Source: Cephalothrix spiralis (taxonomy: Eukaryota; Nemertea; Palaeonemertea; Archinemertea; Cephalotrichidae). Taken from it: a stretch of DNA of 11,711 bases. The notes under the pieces were generated by a model that worked only from the letters and a program-made list of their open reading frames with translations, had not been told where the DNA came from and did no database searches. Shown here piece after piece: positions 7,271-11,711 of this stretch. Made by a program: the position numbers and the translations under genes. Location of the stretch: NCBI GenBank assembly GCA_032353305.1, contig JAUCNG010367817.1, positions 1-11,711 on the forward strand, in the 5' to 3' direction. The first letter of the stretch is position 1, and each line of letters starts with the position of its first letter.

Positions 7271-8690
7271 GACCAACACCTCTAGGACTACACTAATAGA
7301 TTGGGTTACAAATCTAAGAATTACGGTTGCTTGATAGATCTAACCAGAGGGAAAATTGCCATTCTGTGATGCAATCAGTTAGATCTAGGTAGAAGGCACG
7401 ACAAGCAAGCACCAAGCATTTTTTGGGTATGTACAGGCAATCTAGACATGTAGACATGGAGTGAGGGAGTGCATTTTGCAGATTTGCTAGACTAGAAATC
7501 AAGATAAAAAGCTCATCGTGGAGTTTCTCAAAAGGAAAACCATGAATGAATGGGGACAGACAAACAAGTGAGAAAAAATAGGCCACGACCACTCTTAATC
7601 GGGTGAAAAGTGCTCTAGAATCTCACAGTGAACAATAAGCTGGATGATGGGCGTTAATGAATACTTACGGGTACGTACGACTCGTAAAAATGTCAAAAAG
7701 ACAGAAAAATAATCAGGTATGAATACGCTGATGGTTCAAAATTTTCCTGTCTGAAGGTTTCGGAGTTAGTTTCGAGGCTTTTTGGGAAATCCCCTGACGG
7801 GTAAAATGGTAACCAATTGGCTAAAACAGGTGGAAAATAAGGTTTCGGAATGAACTTGGTAAAACAAAAATTCCTGATAAAATCATTAGCTGCAATGGAA
7901 GTTCTGAAGGTTCAGATAGTGGAAGAAACTAAAAGAGGGAAACCCGCTCTGCTTCTATCCATAGTGCGACTTGTCGATCGTCGAAAGGCCGGCAAACTGC
8001 AACACTTGAATCAGAATTTCTGATGGCGAAAAGTTACAAAAAGAAAAATCAAAGTTGCAACAATAAATAGGTCAGTCATCGAGCCTAAGAAAATAAGGAA
8101 AACCAGTGGTATTAATAGTGAGATATTGTACGGAACAGTTTTCCTGGCCTTGAACTGAAACAAAAATAGCTGCGCAGGGTATTGTTTACAAAACTTTACC
8201 AAGATTGGGAAATACCCTTAGTTTTACCTTAACCCGACAGAGGTTGCTAGCTGACGGGGGTGAAACAAGGCATTCCTAAAATTGAGCTCAAAGTAAAATT
8301 ATTGTTGAACCATACTGGGAAAAAGACAGGAAAGGCAAGGGTCTAAACTTTTATTTTCTTGATTTTGAAAGAATTCTTTAACAAGGAAATCTGCTAGGAA
8401 AGTGGAGTGAAGTATTTCCAGGCTGGAGTACTTTATGATTTCAGGGAATGAGACACCAGTTTCTGGGTAGCCTAGAAATCTAAAGTTACCTTCGGTACTG
8501 GGAAGTTTCGTTACTTACTCAACTTGCCCCTCCTCGCCACACTTGTGGGAGCCATTTGATGGTTTGAGGGTTACCTCGCAGGGGGTTCGCAAAATCTAGT
8601 CTTCTATATAGAGGCCTGTCTTTGCGGACCACCAAAATGTAGATCCTTCGAGAGAAGGGTCTCATGGAATCAAAAGTTATGTTCTCTTAC

Positions 8691-9046
8691 CTGCACTTGC
8701 AGAAATCTTTGAAGGCTTGAATCCAAGTTGAAAGCTGCCAGGTCACCACAGTCAGTCCAGATGAATGAATCCAAATACAACAATTGTGAAAACGCAGAAC
8801 CGTTGGTATTGAAGAAAATAATTTCGCGTGTTCTGTTGATTTTTGGAGAAAAGTATTCTGGAAGGCCTGTGTGGTAGATTCTGGATGAAAACAGCTCTCT
8901 TTGGACAAAAGCATGGGCAGGTAAAAGACGCCCTTCGTCTGATAGTAAAACCGATGCGGAAAGTTGCTTAATTGGGCAGGCAACATATTTTTCGTCGGTT
9001 TTGGAATCCAGAATCGCGTACTGGATTTATGATCTGATCTTTTATA
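8691..9046 (-). other. Possible minus-strand promoter plus first exon
   Basis: On the minus strand TATAAAAG (9046-9039) is followed by an ATG at 8986 with A at -3. A frame of about 98 codons then runs into a consensus 5' splice site CAG|GTAAGA, with the last exon base at 8691. The order TATA, ATG, open frame, donor is what a first coding exon would look like. The translation itself is not recognisable and its phase does not fit directly onto the obvious acceptors near 7290. Chance is quite possible. Confidence 0.2.
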
Positions 9047-9439
9047 CCAGATAGGACATCAACAATTAACTCTTTTTGTGTCTTCCATACACAAGGGTAG
9101 CGGAATTCCGACGACAACAATAAGGAAGGACATTTTGGTCATGTTTTGGGCGATTTTCGATGGAAAACCGTTCGAATGGCACCAAGGTGGACTCCTTGTA
9201 CAGCTGTTTCTAAAGTGCACTAATATTCTATCTTTGTTATATCTTACTCTGCACTGAGCGGATTGGATAATATTGTCATTCCGATACAATGACAATTGTT
9301 ATCAGTTTATCTTCTTGGTACTGAGACAGAGTTGTATCATTACAACAATTGAGGCTGATTGGTACGCTATAGTGCTGACGAGTACTAGTGCCTTTCTCTC
9401 TCAATTCCCATGACTTTATTTCAGGAAATCGCATTTGCT

Positions 9440-9464
9440 CGATTTTGTCGATTTTGTCGATTTT
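9440..9464. repeat. CGATTTTGT tandem repeat
   Basis: Two full copies and one partial copy of the nine-base unit CGATTTTGT stand in direct tandem. It is a local slippage repeat of no known role, 130 bases before the polypurine tract. Confidence 0.7.
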
Positions 9465-9594
9465 CAATCCTGATATTATTGTGTAGGATTAATTTGTGAA
9501 TAAATATGTCACATTGTCTTGTTTCCTTGATGAGGGTGAATTGTCAGGACAGTCATGATTCTTAGAAATCCTGAATCCCTCCGAATTTCTATTT

Positions 9595-9604
9595 GGAAGG
9601 GGGA
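9595..9604 (+). promoter_or_regulatory. Polypurine tract (plus-strand primer site)
   Basis: GGAAGGGGGA ends exactly where the LTR begins (TGTGATATCC at 9605). In LTR retroelements an RNase H-resistant purine run of this kind primes plus-strand DNA and always lies just inside the 3' LTR. Its presence marks the sequence to the left as the inside of an element whose 3' LTR is 9605-9899. A chance purine run of this length at exactly this position is unlikely, though not excluded. Confidence 0.65.
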
Positions 9605-9647
9605 TGTGATATCCGAATCACGGATATCTGCTACCATTACACAAACC

Positions 9648-9726
9648 GTCTAAATCCGGTTCCCTCCGGTTCCAGCTGGTACAAACCAGTACCAACTGGT
9701 TCAACCCGGAACACCTATATTTAGAC
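9648..9726. repeat. Cluster of inverted and direct repeats in U3
   Basis: Several nested repeats precede and overlap the TATA box. An outer inverted pair GTCTAAAT/ATTTAGAC lies at 9648-9655 and 9719-9726. A ten-base direct repeat starting CCGGTTCC is at 9656 and 9666. A perfect stem AACCAGT-ACCA-ACTGGTT spans 9684-9701. This is the enhancer position of an LTR, so they may be transcription-factor sites. The outer pair overlaps the TATA element itself. Confidence 0.5.
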
Positions 9727-9745
9727 TGGTATTCCCGATGACTCA
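9716..9745 (+). promoter_or_regulatory. LTR promoter: TATA box and start region
   Basis: TATATTTA (9716-9723) is followed 29 bases after its first T by the A of CTCATCT, a weak initiator match (A at 9745). This would start the genomic RNA and divide U3 (about 140 bases) from R. The start region lies inside a CCGATGA/TCATCGG inverted repeat (9735-9741, 9748-9754). A GTGTG/CACAC hairpin (9771-9785) lies downstream in the presumed R/U5. Confidence 0.5.
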
Positions 9746-9899
9746 TCTCATCGGAATACTACTTAAGCCGGTGTGCTGAACACACACGGGATCCTCTACG
9801 GAACCTGACTGCCTGAACGCACCTTCATTCTGGAAGCTCTGGACACTGACTTGCAAACATATATTACCTACTCATTTACTGACACACGCGGATATTACA

Positions 9900-9916
9900 T
9901 GGAGGTTCTACCGAGA
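9900..9916 (+). promoter_or_regulatory. Primer binding site, tRNA-Gln type
   Basis: TGGAGGTTCTACCGAGA begins at the base after the LTR's final CA. It is complementary to the 3' end of a tRNA ending CTCGGTAGAACCTCCA, which I recognise as the insect-type tRNA-Gln acceptor arm with CCA. Reverse transcription would be primed here. Zero spacing to the LTR fixes the LTR right border and marks the sequence to the right as the 5' part of an element. Confidence 0.75.
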
Positions 9917-9960
9917 CTTCCTAATTAAATCTGAGAGACGGCTCTTAGATTCAGGAAGTC
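9915..9960 (+). ncRNA. Leader RNA hairpin next to the primer binding site
   Basis: The lower stem GACTTCCT/AGGAAGTC (9915-9922, 9953-9960) has 8 perfect pairs. After an internal loop comes an upper stem of 9 pairs, ATCTGAGAG/CTCTTAGAT (9929-9937, 9942-9950), with one G-U and the tetraloop ACGG. It shares its first two bases with the primer binding site. Retroviral leaders carry such structures for packaging, dimerisation or control of priming; which applies is not shown. Confidence 0.6.
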
Positions 9961-10000
9961 TTAGTAGATAATCAGTAACTCTGTGGGTAACTACATAAAC

Positions 10001-10009
10001 CAAGTAAGT
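10001..10009 (+). promoter_or_regulatory. Candidate leader splice donor CAA|GTAAGT
   Basis: A near-consensus 5' splice site with GT at 10004-10005 lies between the primer binding site and the gag ATG (10151). This is where complex and simple retroviruses place the major donor used for env and accessory mRNAs. It would pair with acceptors like those at 813/824 and 3760 in the same element. Confidence 0.5.
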
Positions 10010-10114
10010 GAAGGTTTGAGTGTTTTTCCGAAAAACGTTGCACTATCCTCATATCTGTTGTACGCAAAGAAAACTAAAACAAAAACAAGCGAGTTTTTAG
10101 AATTTCTGAAATAA

Positions 10115-10129
10115 CTCTCAATATGAGAG
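10115..10129 (+). ncRNA. Small leader hairpin before gag
   Basis: CTCTCA-ATA-TGAGAG forms a perfect 6-bp stem with a three-base loop, 21 bases upstream of the gag start. It may be part of the leader structure or may be chance. Confidence 0.35.
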
Positions 10130-10150
10130 CTGTCTGTAAGCTGACGGGTA

Positions 10151-11711
10151 ATGTCTGGGTCAGATACTGTGACTGAGATATATTACCTCGATCTTTGGAC
10201 AGGAGAAGTTGACAAAGGGGATATCGATTTCCTTTGTTTAAAAACATATTCAGATATTCCAGGCTCGTTAAGTGCTCAATTTACGATCTGTAAAGGAGTT
10301 GTGGGATACGGAATCACAAGGGTTCCAAATAGTAAAGAAGCTATCTTTAGGAGTCAAGTAGATGTGTTTCTGGGCGAGTTGCCAAAAGAAAACTTCACAC
10401 CAGCTTGTAAATCAGTTGACTTCGAAAAGTATTTACCTCAGTTCTTTGGGTTAACTTATAGTGAGCTAACAAGGAGGTATTTACCAGTATTTCGAAGCTA
10501 GGACGAAGACTGGGAAACTAAGTCTAACCTTTTGTGGTACGAGCCGAGAGGTGGTACCTATAAAGGCTATCTTCCTCTTTCACCTGAGATCACTAAGATA
10601 GTCAATCCTCTCAGAACAGCCGACAGACAAATACGGCGCAACTCTGTGACTTTTGACACCTTGGTGATCACCGAATACCTTGGGGACGAGTACGAAGAAG
10701 CTTGTCTCAAGGGAAAGGAACGAGCTTATTATTTGGCGACAAAGGGACCTGTTATCGGCGAAGGTTTTATCGAAGAATACGAACATTTTCTTTCGATACA
10801 ACGCTGGATAAAGGAACACCCAGGATCAAGGGCTACTGAACCTCGTAAGAGGACAGGATCCACGGTTACTGATCCTCATAAGAGGACAGGATCATTGTCG
10901 ACTGATCCCAAGGGATCAGGATCAAAAGACTCCACAGGAGAAGGGAGTAAACCATCTAGTAGTAAGGGAGGAGCAGTTGGTGACAAAGGTACAGGTGAAC
11001 CTGGTACATCTAAAGACACCGCAACAACTGCTGTAACAGCAGGAACAGCGGACCCTAAGGTACCAGCGAAACCCGCTCCGGTCAAACCAGTTGTACCTGC
11101 GGGTACAGCAGGAGGTACAGGAGGAACAGGCCCACCACCAGGTGGACCAGGCGCAGGAGCACCCGCTGCACCGCCAGCAGGCGCACCACCACCACCAGCA
11201 GGTCCTGCACCTGTTGGTCCTGTACCAGTTGACCCACCAGTTCCAAGACCCAAACGAAAGATGGGGACCCCAAATCCGAAAAACTTCCCACAATTCAATG
11301 AAGATCTTAAGGACGTAAGCAAAGGCGTGCTCAATGACCCCACCATATTCCTTAACAAGTTCCAAGGAACGCTAGATATATTGAATATCGATGTTAAAAC
11401 GGATGTTGGTGGAGAGCGCGTTGGTGTCGATGACAAACCTTGGGAATACAAGGACCATGCTACGCCAGCAAAGGCAGCTCTATACGATGCATGGACAAAC
11501 TCTTGGAGAATTTCCTTGGCTTGTTTTGGACAATGTCTTCAGGGAGCTAGATCGGCTCGATGGTGGACCAACAACTATAATGAAGTAAAAATTCATTTGG
11601 TTAAAGAATGGACCGCCTTGATCAAAGCTTTCAAAGACGAATTCGCTTTAGATGGACAGACAGAATTAGGTAAAGAGGTCATGTGGGACACTTTGCATCC
11701 CGAAGACCAGA
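10151..11711 (+). pseudogene. gag: Gag, one in-frame TAG, 3' partial
   Basis: The ATG at 10151 (G at -3) is the first credible start after the leader. The frame runs 116 codons to TAG at 10499-10501, then stays open in the same frame for 403 codons to the window edge, with no other stop. The part before the stop has no recognised domain (matrix position). After the stop come a mixed domain, three 11-residue repeats (about 10835-10930), a Pro/Gly/Ala-rich linker (about 11090-11240), and a capsid-like section. This has FLNKFQG and then SLACFGQCLQGARSARWW, the L-x-G-x-A-x-x-W type signature of Ty3/gypsy Gag (Retrotrans_gag family), and WTALIKAFKDEF. Gag forms the particle shell. One stop in an otherwise clean frame suggests a recent nonsense mutation, with programmed readthrough or a sequencing error as alternatives. 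Confidence 0.7.
10835..10926 (+). repeat. Three 33-bp tandem repeats in gag
   Basis: Units begin at 10835, 10868 and 10901 with an exact 33-base period. Units 1 and 2 share most of ACTGA-CCTC-TAAGAGGACAGGATC, while the third is diverged. The period keeps the frame and gives 11-residue repeats (T-E/D-P-x-K-R-T-G-S type), a flexible basic linker. Confidence 0.75.

Larger units (their letters stand above)
7322..9594. other. 2.3 kb without a recognisable gene
   Basis: Frames on both strands are short and their translations look random. The + strand looks purine-rich in the middle part (about 7700-8500), judged by eye. Small features are a doubled TAGACATG (7443-7458), a palindromic TCTATATAGA (8603-8612), several donor-like GTAAG motifs on the minus strand, an AATAAA (9499-9504) and a CGATTTTGT repeat near the right end. 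It lies between the last + strand ORF and the polypurine tract, so it may be a long 3' untranslated region of the element, a nested old insertion, or decayed coding sequence. Confidence 0.5.
1..9899 (+). mobile_element. 3' portion of an env-bearing Ty3/gypsy-like LTR retroelement
   Basis: The order seen is pol end, env, an extra ORF, a long non-coding tract, a polypurine tract and an LTR. This is the right-hand part of an LTR retroelement cut by the window edge. The family call rests on the integrase tail, on the F-type envelope and on the gag found beyond the LTR. The uncertain part is whether 5888-9594 truly belongs to the element or is in part an insertion or host DNA. The polypurine tract that abuts the LTR favours the view that the element runs continuously up to it. 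If so, more than 9 kb lie downstream of the integrase core, which is long for the group. Confidence 0.6.
9605..9899 (+). repeat. Long terminal repeat, 295 bp
   Basis: The borders are set by the TG...CA ends, by the polypurine tract abutting the left end and by the primer binding site abutting the right end. The ends form an imperfect terminal inverted repeat: TGTGATATC at the left, and GATATTACA at the right (complement TGTAATATC; 8 of 9 match). The left end also carries a perfect 8-bp hairpin, GATATCCG/CGGATATC. A TATA box lies at 9716. No second LTR copy is seen in the window, so the borders rest on these signals and not on a repeat comparison. No AATAAA lies inside the LTR. Confidence 0.75.
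9605..11711 (+). mobile_element. 5' portion of an LTR retroelement (LTR, PBS, leader, gag)
   Basis: LTR, primer binding site, a structured leader of about 250 bases, and gag follow in the canonical order. The copy runs off the right edge inside gag. The LTR is the same one that closes the element on the left, so the two may be tandem copies of one family or one circle. Confidence 0.7.

Noticed and set aside
9605-9899. That this is a solo LTR or only a 5' LTR
   Set aside because: A solo LTR would not be followed by a PBS and gag, and a plain 5' LTR would not normally be preceded by a polypurine tract ending at its first base. Tandem or circular sharing explains both.
10499-10501. TAG as evidence of a variant genetic code
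   Set aside because: All other long frames in the window end normally and use no internal TAG; one codon in a mobile element copy is better explained by mutation.
10876-11451. Long minus-strand frame opposite gag, rich in Gly/Pro/Ala
   Set aside because: It is the mirror of the low-complexity linker in gag. GC-rich repeats produce open frames on the other strand. Other overlapping frames in 10922-11318 have the same cause.
1-11711. CRISPR arrays, bacterial operons, rRNA or tRNA genes
   Set aside because: No spaced repeats, ribosome-binding sites or structural RNA genes were found. The tRNA-like match at 9900 is only the 17-base primer site.

Overview
The window looks like animal (probably invertebrate) nuclear DNA and is dominated by an LTR retroelement of the Ty3/gypsy (metavirid, errantivirus-like) type. 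The signs are a retroviral-type integrase tail, a class I fusion envelope protein with a furin site, a Gag capsid, an LTR with TATA box, a tRNA-Gln-type primer binding site, and eukaryotic splice signals. The organism cannot be placed more precisely. There are no bacterial features.

Layout, left to right. Bases 2-460 are the 3' end of pol (integrase C-terminus). A 442-base gap follows; it carries a TATA box, an initiator-like site, a 7-bp inverted repeat and candidate splice acceptors. Bases 903-3695 encode a 930-residue envelope protein of the baculovirus F / gypsy Env kind: signal peptide, RSKR cleavage site, fusion peptide, cysteine-rich F1 subunit, C-terminal membrane anchor. Directly after it, preceded by a very good splice acceptor ending 6 bases before the ATG, is a 706-codon ORF (3767-5887). 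I cannot assign it to a family. It has an arginine/glycine-rich N-terminus, a coiled coil, basic patches, an acidic stretch, a PP1-docking-like motif and a CtBP-binding-like motif. It is the best candidate for something undescribed: an accessory or regulatory protein placed 3' of env, as in complex retroviruses.

Bases 5888-9594 hold no recognisable + strand gene. They contain polyadenylation signals, small palindromes, and one long open frame on the minus strand (6491-7270, 259 codons) of unknown nature.

At 9595-9604 there is a polypurine tract that abuts a 295-base LTR (9605-9899, TGTGATATC...GATATTACA). The LTR is followed with no gap by a 17-base match to the 3' end of tRNA-Gln, a strong leader hairpin, a leader splice donor and a gag ORF. 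Gag has one in-frame TAG after 116 codons, then stays open to the window edge and contains a Ty3/gypsy capsid signature.

One LTR that has a polypurine tract on its left (as a 3' LTR has) and a primer binding site on its right (as a 5' LTR has) is expected for two copies in tandem sharing an LTR, or for a one-LTR circle. On that reading gag, pol, env and the accessory ORF belong to one element family, and the leader donor can supply both downstream acceptors. This is inference: the copy on the right could belong to another family.
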